NCBI RefSeq assembly: GCF_963667135.1
Contig: NZ_OY762974.1
Span: 3,857,054 to 3,921,053 of the forward strand
From: an uncultured Macellibacteroides sp.
GTDB taxonomy: Bacteria; Bacteroidota; Bacteroidia; Bacteroidales; Tannerellaceae
Direction of reading: 5' to 3'
DNA length: 64,000 nucleotides
Part shown: positions 34,531-44,661 of the stretch, one piece after another
Position numbering within the stretch: the first letter of the stretch is position 1
How the letters are laid out: every line of letters starts with the position of its first letter
Translations under genes and position numbers: made by a program
Notes under the pieces: model-generated
What the model was told of the DNA's origin: nothing
The model's database searches: none
The model's input: the letters and a program-made list of their open reading frames with translations, nothing else

Positions 34531-37500
34531 ATGGATATGAATACAAAGTATAAAAAGAAAATTCGGCTGGGGCTGATTGCTTTGGGTGTTGTTACAGGAT
34601 TACTGTTGATTGGTTTTTCTGTTCTGAAGTGGGCCATCCTTCCTTCCGGAAAGCTTACGCCTCTGGTTACAAACAAAGTAAACGAACTGATTGATGGGAA
34701 ACTTGAATGCAAAAGTGTTGAACTAACCTTGTTTGAAACCTTTCCTCATGTGGGAATTGCTTTAATCAACGGAAGGTTGATCTCGCATGTGGGTTCCGAT
34801 TCTTTATCGTACGGAAACAATGAAAAGCCCATTGCTTCGGATTCGCTGATTTCTTTTACCAAGTGCATTGTTTCATTACGTCCGCTGGATTATTTGTTCG
34901 GTGGCAAAATAACTATCGGTGAGATTACTATCGAGAAACCCCGGATTAATGCCTATATAAATAAGCTGGGGACTGGCAACTGGGAGATAGTTAAGAAAGA
35001 TACGGCTTCGGAGGAAAATTCGTCCGATATACTTCCGCTTATCGAAATCAAACGGATCAATATTACAGACGCAAAGTTTACGTTCAAGGATCAGCGTAAA
35101 GATATTTACTGCCGGATTGGCGGTTTTTCTTTCGCATCGAACGGATCGTTGGTGAAAGGAGCCACTTCGTTCGATATAGAGTCCCGCTCCTCCTCTATTC
35201 TGTTTGAGAGTCCGGGTTACACGCTTACCAATCATATGAGCCTGCTTCTCACTACACAGCTCAGATTCAGCAACAACTACAATACTGTTTCGCTGGGTAA
35301 TGCCACACTGGAGGTTAATAACCTACCCTTTACCGCTAATGGTTCGGTTTCGGCATCGCCGGACGGCGAAAGCACCAAGTTTGATTTGAATATGGGTCTC
35401 AAGGTTTCCGACCTGAATGATTTGATTCAATTTATTCCTGAAGCCTACCTGAAGAACAGGGATAAAATACAAGCCAGGGGCGAAGTGGTTATGGAAGGTA
35501 GCATCCATGGAACACTTGACAACAGACAATATCCGTCGGTTTCGCTCTGCTGCAAAATCAACAAGGGCTCGTACCATCAGAAAGGAAGCAAATCGGGTAT
35601 CGACACGTTGTCGCTCGATGTGGATTTTCTTATGGATGGTATCCATCCGGATTCGTCCTACGTATCGATGGAAGATATTAAAGTAAGAGGATTAAATACA
35701 TCGCTCGATATGAAAGGCAAAATTACCGACCTGCTTGGTAATCCCGCAGTGGAAGCGAATGTAAAAGGAAACATTGATTTTACTCGCCTGGCTGGTGAAT
35801 TTCTGAATACCGATACACTTTTACTGGAAGGATCCATCCAGTCGGATATCCATGTCCTATTCTCGTCGGATGATATCTCGTCGGGACAATACGGTAAAAT
35901 ACAGTCAAGGGGTGGTTTAAAGATAAAGAACTTCAAAGCTTTAAGCCGGCCATTAGGGATCGATGTATTTATTTCCAACGCCGCTTTGGTTATGGGTGAA
36001 GATCTGACCGAAACCACCAGGAATGATACGGTCCGTAACAGGATGAACAAAAACCTGCTGCAGGCTACGCTTACGATAGACAGCTTGCAGTTCAAATACA
36101 AAGAAGAGGCTAATACGCAGATTAGTAAACTAAAACTACTGGCCCGTACTACGCCTCAGCGGGATACGTCGGCTGTGATACCAGTAGGGGGTACACTGGA
36201 GTTTGACCGTCTGCAGACTTTACTGCCTGATTCGGTATGGATTATAGCGCGGAATAGTGTTTTGAGAGGCGGAATGAAAGCTTCGGCTGATGATAAGAAG
36301 GTGCCGGTTGCCCGGCTTACCATCTCTCTGGATAGCTTGTCGTATCTTATTCCATCTATCCGAACAGCTGTAATGCTGGATAAAAGCTCGTTTTCCGTGG
36401 AAGCACTACCCTATAAGTCGGTTTGGAAAATGAGGAATGATTCTGCTTCGGTGCGCCGAAACCCTTTGGCCCGCAGAATGGCTTCGGTTGGAGACTCGGC
36501 AGCGAGAAAATCTTCGGGCAACAGTTTGCTGCGAAAATGGGAAGTGCGGGGCAATGTAACTTTCGAAAAGATGCGTCTTTTGAGTCGTCTGTTTCCTCTT
36601 CCGGTGGAGATGAACAAGAGCAACGTTTCTTTTACAACCAACACCGTCAAGCTTGACGGGGCCAAACTACAGGCAGGAAAGTCCGACCTAACGCTGAGCG
36701 GCGAGCTAACCAGTATCCGAAGAGCGATGCTGCGGGGTGGAACACTCAAGGGAAATCTTTCTATTGTTTCGGACTATATAGATTGTAACGAGTTAATACA
36801 GGCTGTTAATGCTGGTGTTCTTTACAACGAAGAACTAAAGGGAAACAAGCATTCCTCCTCTCAGGAAGAAAATTCGGAAGCTTTCAGCGAACAAATTATC
36901 AACAAAGAAATAGCCGCATCGCAGACCGACACTTCCAGCCAGCTGCTTATTGTACCCTCCTACCTGGATTTAGCACTACACACTCATGCCAAAGAGATTG
37001 TTTTCAATAACCTGGATCTGAACGATGTAGACGGGAAGGTTGTGATGCGAAACCAAAGTATACAGCTTACCAATCTCTCCATGCACTCCAATATGGGTGA
37101 AGGCACGCTGTCGATGATTTATACAGCAGGGAACAACCGGGAAGCAAGCACTGGCTTTGATCTGGACGTGAAGCAGATTCTGGTAGATAAACTTATTTCT
37201 CTTTTCCCTTCAATAGATACCTTACTGCCCATGCTAAGGGCATTCGAGGGGGTAGTTGATTGCCAGATGGCCGCCTCTTGCGAACTGGACTCCACAATGT
37301 CGGTTAAACTTCCGTCTTTACGAGCTACCTGTTCGCTGCAAGGTGAGAATATGGTATTACTGGATGGCGAAACATTTGCCGAGATATCCAAAAAGCTTAT
37401 GTTCAAGAATAAAAAGCGGAATATGATCGACAGTATTGCGGTGGATATGGTTGTAAGAGACAAAAAGCTGGAGGTGTTTCCTTTTCTGGTACAAATGGAT

Positions 37501-37830
37501 CGCTACAGATTGGCGGTTGGCGGTACGCAGAATCTGGATATGTCGTTTAACTACCATGTTTCGGTATTGAAATCGCCTGTTCCGTTTAAACTGGGTATCG
37601 ACATTAAAGGGACTCCGGATAAGTATGACTACGATATAACCAAGTGTCGTTACAAGGATCTTTTCCAGCCTTCTAAAACCAACAAATTGGATTCCGTAAA
37701 GATAAATATGAAAAAGCAGATTTACGAATCTGTCCGAAAACAGATGAATATGCTTACAGATGTTACGCAACAGATCCAGCCTGCCGGCAACCTGGCCATG
37801 AAGGAGGTTGCCGAAAAGCCGGAAGATTAA
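34531..37830 (+). CDS. AsmA-family protein
   Basis: The 1099-residue protein has one N-terminal membrane anchor (about 11-33) and a very long beta-rich periplasmic region. The AsmA N-terminal signature is visible after the anchor (VNELIDGKLECKSVELTLFETFPHVGIALINGRLIS). AsmA-like proteins are thought to act as bridges for phospholipid or outer membrane traffic. No DUF490/TamB C-terminal domain is recognisable, so I do not call it TamB. A second ATG two codons in (34537) is an equally possible start. It is convergent with the exporter operon, overlapping by 4 nt. Confidence 0.85.
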   Translation: MDMNTKYKKKIRLGLIALGVVTGLLLIGFSVLKWAILPSGKLTPLVTNKVNELIDGKLECKSVELTLFETFPHVGIALINGRLISHVGSDSLSYGNNEKPIASDSLISFTKCIVSLRPLDYLFGGKITIGEITIEKPRINAYINKLGTGNWEIVKKDTASEENSSDILPLIEIKRINITDAKFTFKDQRKDIYCRIGGFSFASNGSLVKGATSFDIESRSSSILFESPGYTLTNHMSLLLTTQLRFSNNYNTVSLGNATLEVNNLPFTANGSVSASPDGESTKFDLNMGLKVSDLNDLIQFIPEAYLKNRDKIQARGEVVMEGSIHGTLDNRQYPSVSLCCKINKGSYHQKGSKSGIDTLSLDVDFLMDGIHPDSSYVSMEDIKVRGLNTSLDMKGKITDLLGNPAVEANVKGNIDFTRLAGEFLNTDTLLLEGSIQSDIHVLFSSDDISSGQYGKIQSRGGLKIKNFKALSRPLGIDVFISNAALVMGEDLTETTRNDTVRNRMNKNLLQATLTIDSLQFKYKEEANTQISKLKLLARTTPQRDTSAVIPVGGTLEFDRLQTLLPDSVWIIARNSVLRGGMKASADDKKVPVARLTISLDSLSYLIPSIRTAVMLDKSSFSVEALPYKSVWKMRNDSASVRRNPLARRMASVGDSAARKSSGNSLLRKWEVRGNVTFEKMRLLSRLFPLPVEMNKSNVSFTTNTVKLDGAKLQAGKSDLTLSGELTSIRRAMLRGGTLKGNLSIVSDYIDCNELIQAVNAGVLYNEELKGNKHSSSQEENSEAFSEQIINKEIAASQTDTSSQLLIVPSYLDLALHTHAKEIVFNNLDLNDVDGKVVMRNQSIQLTNLSMHSNMGEGTLSMIYTAGNNREASTGFDLDVKQILVDKLISLFPSIDTLLPMLRAFEGVVDCQMAASCELDSTMSVKLPSLRATCSLQGENMVLLDGETFAEISKKLMFKNKKRNMIDSIAVDMVVRDKKLEVFPFLVQMDRYRLAVGGTQNLDMSFNYHVSVLKSPVPFKLGIDIKGTPDKYDYDITKCRYKDLFQPSKTNKLDSVKINMKKQIYESVRKQMNMLTDVTQQIQPAGNLAMKEVAEKPED

Positions 37831-38942
37831 CTGCTTTTACGGTAGCTTATAATGGCCATCGCATTGAAGACTACGGCGAACAAACAGACTGCACCAAACT
37901 GTTTGGTAAGGTCGGCAAACTGACTACCCTTTAGGTAGACCATCCGGATTACTTCAACAAAATAGCTTAACGGGTTGAGCCATGTTAGTTTTTGTGCCCA
38001 TTCAGGCATACTGCTTATCGGGGTAAAAAGGCCTCCCATCAAGTTAAATATGATTATAAAAAAGAAGGCGGTGAACATGGCCTGGTGCTGCGATTCTGAC
38101 ACGGATGATATGGTTAGTCCGAATCCGGTAAAGGCAATCAGATATACAGCAGCAAACAAATAAATCACACCAAAACCGCCCAATGGTGTAAGGCCGTAAA
38201 CCGCCCAGGCAACGATTGCCCCAAGAGTGAGAAGTACAAATCCAATTACCCAAAAAGGAATTAATTTAGATAGCAGAAAGATGTACTTGGGTACCGGGGT
38301 AACATTTATCTGTTCAATCGTTCCTTTTTCTTTTTCGCTCACAATATTTAGTGCCGAAAGAGATCCTCCGACTATGGTAAGCAAAAAGACCATAATGCCA
38401 GGAACCATGTAGTTTTTATAACTCATGTGGGGATTAAACAGGTTTGTGCTTTGCACATCAATTTGGGGAACAGAAGCGCTTTGAACGGTTATTTGCCTCG
38501 CATTAATTTCGGAGTTGAAACTCTGAATAATATTAGAGAGATAAGAGCTCCCCAATCCCCCTTTTGTTCCATTTACCGTATTGGCGGCTATTAGCACGTG
38601 GGAAGTTCCTTCCTCAGTAATCCGTCGTTCAAAATTAGCAGGAATTTCCAACACCAGATCGGCCGAATTATTTTCGATTTGCTTTAGCGCTTCATCATAA
38701 CGAGCATGAACTCCGGTGAGCGTAAAATAGCCCGATGAAGTAATCTTCTCTGTCAGCCTGGTGGAATAAACCGAATGGTCATTGTCTATAAGCGTAAGAT
38801 TGATGTTATTCATCTCAAAATTAGCAGCAAATGGCAATACAATCAACTGCATTATGGGAAGAAAAAGAATCATTCTGGGTAAAAATTTATCCCGGCGAAT
38901 CTGTTTGAACTCCTTTTCAAGAAGAAATCGTAATGTTTTCAT
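37827..38942 (-). CDS. ABC-2 permease of the efflux operon (YhhJ/YbhR-like), second copy
   Basis: The 371-residue protein has the ABC-2 permease layout: one N-terminal helix, a large periplasmic domain (about 45-165) and five or six C-terminal helices. Conserved segments include VSEKEKGTIEQINVTPV and GGLFTPISSMPEWAQKLTWLNPLSYFVEVIRMV. It is the last gene of the operon and starts 3 nt after the preceding permease. The two permeases probably form a heterodimer. Confidence 0.92.
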   Translation of the reverse strand: MKTLRFLLEKEFKQIRRDKFLPRMILFLPIMQLIVLPFAANFEMNNINLTLIDNDHSVYSTRLTEKITSSGYFTLTGVHARYDEALKQIENNSADLVLEIPANFERRITEEGTSHVLIAANTVNGTKGGLGSSYLSNIIQSFNSEINARQITVQSASVPQIDVQSTNLFNPHMSYKNYMVPGIMVFLLTIVGGSLSALNIVSEKEKGTIEQINVTPVPKYIFLLSKLIPFWVIGFVLLTLGAIVAWAVYGLTPLGGFGVIYLFAAVYLIAFTGFGLTISSVSESQHQAMFTAFFFIIIFNLMGGLFTPISSMPEWAQKLTWLNPLSYFVEVIRMVYLKGSQFADLTKQFGAVCLFAVVFNAMAIISYRKSS

Positions 38943-38945
38943 ATA

Positions 38946-40058
38946 CTATTCCAACCGTATTTTAAAACGTTTAACACTCAACCCAACCAATACTACAATC
39001 ATAAGCAAAAGAACAGAAACCTCTTGCCAGACATCTATCCACCCCAAGCCTTTGATCATTACATCCCTGATTGCCAGTATATACCACTTTGCCGGAACAA
39101 TATTGGCAATTCCTTGTAAAATAAGCGGCATATTTTCTATCGGGAAAATCATCCCGCTCAACAGCATCACCGGCAACATTAGTGCTACCCCGCTAACCAG
39201 CATAGCTGCCTGTTGTGTCTCGGTAATGGTAGAAATAAGCAACCCCAGACTAAGTGACAGCAGGGCATAAATAACAGATATACTTAACAACAGAATTATA
39301 CTTCCATTAATTGGCACATCCAACAGGAAGTAAGACAACAGCAGTATGCTGACTACATTTGCCATGCTAAGCAACAGGTAAGGCACTGCTTTAGCCAGTA
39401 TTATATAGATTGGCTTAAGTGGCGATACAAGAAGGACCTCCATGGTGCCCATCTCTTTTTCCTTCACAATACCTACGGAAGTCATCATCGCGCAAATCAA
39501 AATAAGGATGAGCCCCATTACTCCGGGTACAAAATTATACGATCCTTTCATCTGTGGATTATATAAAAGCTTAACGTCTGCCTGCACCTGCCCCGGCTTT
39601 GTTTGATTTTGAGCTGGCATGAGTTCCTGCTGATACGTACGGATGATTATATTCGCATAGTTTACGAGCGATGTCGCCTCATTTGGATCGGTAGCATCGG
39701 CAAGCAATTGTATCTGAGGATTGCTTCCTTTTAGTAAATCGCCGGCAAACTGCGGAGGAAATACAACAACCATCCGCACCTTATTTCTTTTAAAAAGTGT
39801 TTGTGCTTCCTCGTAAGTATTTACGCTTGAATGATATTTAAAATATTCGCTGGCAATAAGCTGGTCTGTTATCTTTTGCGTTGCCTCATCCTTACTATAG
39901 TCCAATACGGCAATGGGCACTTCCTTCACTTCGGTGGTGATGGCAAAGCCAAATAGAATAATCAACGCAATGGGCATGCCCAACAGAATCAACATCGTTC
40001 GGGTATCCCGGAAGATGTGAAAAAACTCTTTGCGTACAAACGACAAAAACTGTTTCAT
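38946..40058 (-). CDS. ABC-2 permease of the efflux operon (YbhS-like), first copy
   Basis: The 370-residue protein has the same layout as the following gene, with the hallmark VKEKEMGTMEVLLVSPLKPIYI between helices and a SGMIFPIENMPLILQGIANIVPAKWYI segment. It works with the two ATPases encoded upstream to export a substrate via the HlyD adaptor and TolC. It starts 3 nt after the second ATPase stop. Confidence 0.92.
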   Translation of the reverse strand: MKQFLSFVRKEFFHIFRDTRTMLILLGMPIALIILFGFAITTEVKEVPIAVLDYSKDEATQKITDQLIASEYFKYHSSVNTYEEAQTLFKRNKVRMVVVFPPQFAGDLLKGSNPQIQLLADATDPNEATSLVNYANIIIRTYQQELMPAQNQTKPGQVQADVKLLYNPQMKGSYNFVPGVMGLILILICAMMTSVGIVKEKEMGTMEVLLVSPLKPIYIILAKAVPYLLLSMANVVSILLLSYFLLDVPINGSIILLLSISVIYALLSLSLGLLISTITETQQAAMLVSGVALMLPVMLLSGMIFPIENMPLILQGIANIVPAKWYILAIRDVMIKGLGWIDVWQEVSVLLLMIVVLVGLSVKRFKIRLE

Positions 40059-40061
40059 AAT

Positions 40062-40799
40062 TTAATCGGCTTTACGTTTTGCCTGGCGTGCCAGGCTATG
40101 GAACACTTCATTCATCGTATTAGCACCAAAACTCGCTTTCAGTACAGAAGGTGCATCCAGCGCTTCTATCTTTCCATCCACCATAATGGATACACGGTTA
40201 CAGTATTCTGCCTCGTCCATATAATGGGTGGTGGCGAAGACGGTTATTCCTCGTTCCGCAGCCTGATAAATCAGTTCCCAGAACTGCCGCCGGGTAATTG
40301 GATCGACACCTCCGGTTGGTTCGTCAAGGAAAACCAGCTTTGGATCGTGCAACACTGCCACACTGAAAGCCAGCTTCTGTTTCCAGCCCAGTGGCAACGA
40401 CTTAACCATTGTATCGCGCTCACTCTGTAAGCCAAGCACATGAAGCAGCTCGTCGGTTTTAGATGCTATTTGTTTTGTTGTTAATCCGTAAATTCCACCA
40501 AATAACCGGATGTTCTCCCAAACTTTAAGATCGTCGTAAAGGGAAAACTTCTGACTCATATAGCCTATATTTTTCTTTATTTGTTCGGTTTGTCTGAATA
40601 TATCAAAACCTGCTACTTTCCCTTCGCCCGAAGTGGGATGCAATAAACCGCAAAGCATGCGCATCGCAGTAGTTTTCCCGGCTCCATTGGCTCCAAGAAA
40701 TCCAAATATCTCACCTTGAGCAACAGAAAACGAGATATGGTCTACGGCAGTAAAACTACCGAAGCGTTTTGTTAAATTCGTTGTCTCTATTACATTCAT
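40062..40799 (-). CDS. ABC exporter ATP-binding protein, second copy
   Basis: The 245-residue nucleotide-binding domain has Walker A GANGAGKTT (about 36-44). The signature region is degenerate (LPLGWKQKLAFSVAVLHDP) where LSGGQ is usual, and Walker B is LVFLDEPTGGVDP. The switch His is in FATTHYMDEAEYC. The weakened signature suggests an asymmetric pair with the neighbouring ATPase. It lies 30 nt downstream of the first ATPase gene. Confidence 0.93.
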   Translation of the reverse strand: MNVIETTNLTKRFGSFTAVDHISFSVAQGEIFGFLGANGAGKTTAMRMLCGLLHPTSGEGKVAGFDIFRQTEQIKKNIGYMSQKFSLYDDLKVWENIRLFGGIYGLTTKQIASKTDELLHVLGLQSERDTMVKSLPLGWKQKLAFSVAVLHDPKLVFLDEPTGGVDPITRRQFWELIYQAAERGITVFATTHYMDEAEYCNRVSIMVDGKIEALDAPSVLKASFGANTMNEVFHSLARQAKRKAD

Positions 40800-40829
40800 T
40801 GTTTTCTTTCTAAGCTGTTGATGTATTTC

Positions 40830-41735
40830 TTATCCAAACTGCATAAAGCAGTCTTCAATAGTTGGCTCTATAAGTTCCATTTCTATATCAGCATACCCCT
40901 TTTTGTGCAGGTAGTCGAGTAAATGAGTCTTCTCCGCTCCTTCTTTAAGCAGCAAGTGATGCGCATCCCCAAAAGCATAACAGGATTGTGTCCCGGGATA
41001 TTCCCTCAGGTCTAAAAGCAAATGAAACATGGATGTGCTACGGATGCTCCAGGGATGAATTCCCATCGAATTGCGAATGCCCTGAGGAGTATCGATAGAC
41101 AAACATTGTCCGCCTTTCATCAGCGCGATGCGGTCGCATCGGTTTGCCTCGTCCATATAGGGAGTAGAAACCAAGATGGTAATTCCCTGCTCCTTGAGTC
41201 GATCAAGCATATCCCAGAACTCTTTCCGCGACACAGGATCTACTCCAGTAGTAGGTTCATCCAGAAACAACACCGATGGCTTGTGAATAAGCGCACAGCA
41301 AAGTGCCAGCTTTTGTTTCATTCCACCCGAAAGAGCTCCGGCCCTTCTATCCTTGAATGGCTCGATCTGTACATAGATATCCCTGATAAGATCGTAATTC
41401 TCTTTGATAGAGGTGTTGAACACCGTGGCAAAGAAAGTCAGATTTTCTTCCACAGAAAGATCTTGGTACAAGGAAAATCGCCCCGGCATGTAACCGGCGA
41501 GCAATCGTATCTGCTTATAATCACGTACCACATCGTGTCCACAAACTGTAGCTGTTCCTTTATCGGCAATCAGCAACGTGGTGAGTATCCGAAACAGGGT
41601 TGTTTTGCCCGCACCATCCGGACCAATAAGGCCAAACAGTTCACCCGGAAGTACATCCAGCGAAATATTGTCCAGTGCTTGCACCTGTCCGTAGCTTTTA
41701 GATACCTGTTCAATATGGATGCTGTTGTTGTTCAT
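40830..41735 (-). CDS. ABC exporter ATP-binding protein, first copy
   Basis: The 301-residue protein has Walker A GPDGAGKTT (about 37-45), a canonical signature LSGGMKQKLALC and Walker B VLFLDEPTTGVDP. The switch region reads STPYMDEANRC, so the usual switch His is replaced by Pro. About 70 extra C-terminal residues form a small regulatory domain. It overlaps the HlyD adaptor gene by 4 nt. Together with the next ATPase it resembles a split YbhF. Confidence 0.93.
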   Translation of the reverse strand: MNNNSIHIEQVSKSYGQVQALDNISLDVLPGELFGLIGPDGAGKTTLFRILTTLLIADKGTATVCGHDVVRDYKQIRLLAGYMPGRFSLYQDLSVEENLTFFATVFNTSIKENYDLIRDIYVQIEPFKDRRAGALSGGMKQKLALCCALIHKPSVLFLDEPTTGVDPVSRKEFWDMLDRLKEQGITILVSTPYMDEANRCDRIALMKGGQCLSIDTPQGIRNSMGIHPWSIRSTSMFHLLLDLREYPGTQSCYAFGDAHHLLLKEGAEKTHLLDYLHKKGYADIEMELIEPTIEDCFMQFG

Positions 41736-42631
41736 TTAAAAACCACCTCCCCGTATTGCCCTATCTTAATGAATCCGTCGTTCTTTACAGAAATCTTGAT
41801 TGCGTATACCAGGTTAGCCCGTTCATCTTTTGTCTGAATGCCTTTGGGAGTAAACTCTGCTTTATCCGAAATCCATGTAATAATTCCGGCATATGAACGC
41901 TGTTCGTCTTTACCGTAATCGGCGTTCACCGTTACTTTCTGGCCCAGTTTTAGTTTCGAAAGCTGATCAGACGTGATGTATGCCCTCAGATAGAGTAAAT
42001 CGGTATCAGCTATCTTATAGAGAGGTTTCCCTAAAGTGGTTATCTCGCCGGCCTCGGCATACTTTACCAAAACGGTTCCGGTGATTGGGTTAGACAGTCG
42101 CGACTTCTGCAGCTGATCATCTAATTGCATTACCTGAAACTGAATACCTTCTGCTTCCATGTCTGCCCCACCCGATGTTTTACTTAAAGATGAATACTGA
42201 GCATCCAACTGTTTCTGCAAGAAGCGGATATTGTTCACAATATCATCTACTTGTTTCTGATTACCTGCTTTTGCTTTCACCAGGTTTTCCATGCGCTGTT
42301 GTTCGCTTCGGGCAGTGGCTATCTGCTGCTCGAGTGCCGCAATCTGTTTGCGGATATCAGGTTTGCGGACGTCTACCGACTTTAATCCGGCTACTAACTG
42401 CATTTTTTTGAGATAGAGTTGGGTAGTGTCAATATACCCAACAATAGCACCCGCTTCGATACGGTCGCCCTCCTGCGGGGTAAAAGTCATAATCTTTCCG
42501 TTTACTTCGGCCGAAACCAATATTTCGGTTGCTTCGAAAGCTCCCGTAGCATCGTATGAATCAGAATTATTTCCGCAGGAAGAAAGCCCTGCGATGGCAA
42601 TTGATGCAAATATGTATTTTAAATTTTTCAT
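41732..42631 (-). CDS. HlyD/MFP periplasmic adaptor lipoprotein (YbhG-like)
   Basis: The 299-residue protein has a lipoprotein signal (AIAGLSSC, Cys19). It then has a lipoyl half (VSAEVNGKIMTFTPQEGDRIEAGAIVGYI), a coiled coil of about 90 residues (about 78-165) and the second lipoyl half with beta barrel. It links the inner membrane permeases to TolC. The stop overlaps the first ATPase gene and the gene starts 10 nt after tolC. Confidence 0.93.
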   Translation of the reverse strand: MKNLKYIFASIAIAGLSSCGNNSDSYDATGAFEATEILVSAEVNGKIMTFTPQEGDRIEAGAIVGYIDTTQLYLKKMQLVAGLKSVDVRKPDIRKQIAALEQQIATARSEQQRMENLVKAKAGNQKQVDDIVNNIRFLQKQLDAQYSSLSKTSGGADMEAEGIQFQVMQLDDQLQKSRLSNPITGTVLVKYAEAGEITTLGKPLYKIADTDLLYLRAYITSDQLSKLKLGQKVTVNADYGKDEQRSYAGIITWISDKAEFTPKGIQTKDERANLVYAIKISVKNDGFIKIGQYGEVVFK

Positions 42632-42641
42632 CTTTCTTGTA

Positions 42642-43931
42642 TTATTTATTGGATGTGTACTTATAGGAATAAATGTTCATTAACCGTTGAATGCGGTGTG
42701 TTGCCCCCGTTTGCTTTGCCATGTCTTCGGCATTTATTTCTCGGATAAGGTCGGATACGGATATTACGCCATTGGCAAGTTTTACCTCTGCTGCATGTTT
42801 GATATTTCCCCGCAAACGGACAATAGAGTCGTCTGTCTTAACCAAGTCATTCATCTTTGCTATTTCGGTTTGCTGTTGCGTAAGCTGTAGTTTGGTGTTG
42901 AACAAAAACGTTTCGCGAAGTGCTTCAATATTCTGACGGCCGACTTCCAATTTGCGTCGGTCATTTTTAAGTGTGTACAGTTTTCCGAGATTCCAGGAAA
43001 GACGAACTCCGCCAATAAAGAATGGTTCAAAACTATTTTTCAGCATATTTAATCCCGGACGGCCATAGCCTCCTTGAACGAAGAATCCGGCACGTGGCAT
43101 AATGCCGGCTGTTATTTGCTTATACTGCGCATCCAACATGGACGATTGTGCATCAAACAACCGTAACTCCGGGCGATTGATCTCGCTGGCAAAGTCGGGT
43201 TCGTTATCCTGAGGTATTTCCAGCTGTACAGAATCGGACACCTCCTTGCCTATCATTACACCCAACATAGCTCGGTACATTTTACGTGAAGCAGTTAGTT
43301 CCACAGCTTTCTGACGGGCATTCAGCATCTCTACTTCCAGACTTTCTCGATCGGATTGATTTGCCATTCCATTGGCAATCATTGCCGATACGCGATCGAT
43401 AGACACCTGAAGTTCTTTCTGAAGCAACGTATTTTGTACCAACAGCTCGTCTTGCAGGATACTTCCAAAATAAAGCTGGTTTATCCGCTCGTTCAGTGTA
43501 TACAAATCGCTTTCCAGTTGCTCTCTTTCGGCAGCTGCCTGTGCTTTGGTAAGTTGTCTGTTAGAACTGATTGTCCCACCGTCCCATAGGGTTTGATTTA
43601 CCTCTGCAACCGCTTGATACTGGTCTTTCGACAAGGATGGAATCTGCATTCCTGCCAACGACGGAGACAACTGAGAGAAATCAATAGGTAATTTAGTTAC
43701 CTCACTCTGATAGGTAGCTTTTGCACTTAGCGAAAGCTGCGGCAGCCATCCTTTGGCGGCGTTGGAGAGATTAAATTGCTCTGTCTGCCTGATAAGATCA
43801 TACTGTTTTATCTTCGGATAGTTGCTTTTAGACATAGCATAGCACTGCTCTAACGTAAACGTTTCCCGCTGTCCGCTTGCACTGGCAACAATAAACGTAA
43901 CGAGCAAAAGAAATAATGTTATTCGCTTCAT
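42642..43931 (-). CDS. TolC-family outer membrane efflux protein
   Basis: The 429-residue protein has a signal peptide (FLLLVTFIVASASGQ) and two OEP repeats with long helices interspersed by barrel strands (ATYQSEV, SLVWN-like RLSWNLG). It forms the trimeric exit duct for the ABC exporter encoded downstream. It is the first structural gene of the operon, 31 nt after the TetR stop. Confidence 0.93.
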   Translation of the reverse strand: MKRITLFLLLVTFIVASASGQRETFTLEQCYAMSKSNYPKIKQYDLIRQTEQFNLSNAAKGWLPQLSLSAKATYQSEVTKLPIDFSQLSPSLAGMQIPSLSKDQYQAVAEVNQTLWDGGTISSNRQLTKAQAAAEREQLESDLYTLNERINQLYFGSILQDELLVQNTLLQKELQVSIDRVSAMIANGMANQSDRESLEVEMLNARQKAVELTASRKMYRAMLGVMIGKEVSDSVQLEIPQDNEPDFASEINRPELRLFDAQSSMLDAQYKQITAGIMPRAGFFVQGGYGRPGLNMLKNSFEPFFIGGVRLSWNLGKLYTLKNDRRKLEVGRQNIEALRETFLFNTKLQLTQQQTEIAKMNDLVKTDDSIVRLRGNIKHAAEVKLANGVISVSDLIREINAEDMAKQTGATHRIQRLMNIYSYKYTSNK

Positions 43932-43962
43932 ACTATTTATTCTTTATTATTATAACAATCAA

Positions 43963-44613
43963 TTAAGAAAAGATACTGATTCCTCTATGGATTTCCGGAG
44001 TCAAAAGGTTACGCATGATTTCAGCTATGAGTTTTCTGCGTCTTAGATAATACTCGGCAAATGCATCTTTGTCTCCATCCAGAAATAAAGGTGTCAACAT
44101 ATTTCTTGTAAGCATTGGGAACACGATCAAGCTAACTAATGTAGAAACAACATCAATAAGCGGCAACTTTCTCAATGTTCCGTTGTCCATCTCTTCTTGA
44201 AGTTGTTCTTTAATTTTAAGAAAAGGAAGTAATCGTGATGTATTTTTACTCAACGTCTGTATCAAATGATCCACATCACGGGTCATCTCACTTGCAACAA
44301 AAATAGGTAGCAAAGGATTACGTATAATTGTATCGGCATAAATTGGAATAATCTGTTCCATTTTATCCAGAAAAGGACAATCCATATTGACAATCGGTTC
44401 AATATTAGGTACTACCTCGGCGATGACTTGCCCGAATATGGCATCGAAAAGCATTTCTTTTGTTCTAAAATAATAATGCAACGCTGTACGTCCTATTCCC
44501 GCCTCGGCAGCAATATCGGTCATTTTTGTTGTCTCATACCCTTTACGCACAAAGACAACCTTGGCTGCTTCAAGGATTTTTAATTCCATGTCTGGAGATT
44601 GTTCTGCATTCAT
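43963..44613 (-). CDS. TetR/AcrR-family repressor of the exporter operon
   Basis: The 216-residue protein has an N-terminal helix-turn-helix (about 10-56: ILEAAKVVFVRKGYETTKMTDIAAEAGIGRTALHYYFRTKEMLFDAI) and a helical ligand domain. It heads the operon tetR-tolC-hlyD-ATPase-ATPase-permease-permease. A palindrome abutting the -7 box 49 nt upstream makes autorepression likely, and an almost identical site precedes the AraC gene. Confidence 0.93.
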   Translation of the reverse strand: MNAEQSPDMELKILEAAKVVFVRKGYETTKMTDIAAEAGIGRTALHYYFRTKEMLFDAIFGQVIAEVVPNIEPIVNMDCPFLDKMEQIIPIYADTIIRNPLLPIFVASEMTRDVDHLIQTLSKNTSRLLPFLKIKEQLQEEMDNGTLRKLPLIDVVSTLVSLIVFPMLTRNMLTPLFLDGDKDAFAEYYLRRRKLIAEIMRNLLTPEIHRGISIFS

Positions 44614-44661
44614 TGTTGTTTCTATTTATGTTATGTTATTTAATATTTATACCTGCTAGTC

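Noticed and set aside
34531-37830. TamB
   Set aside because: The N-terminal part matches AsmA, and I could not recognise the DUF490/TamB C-terminal domain.
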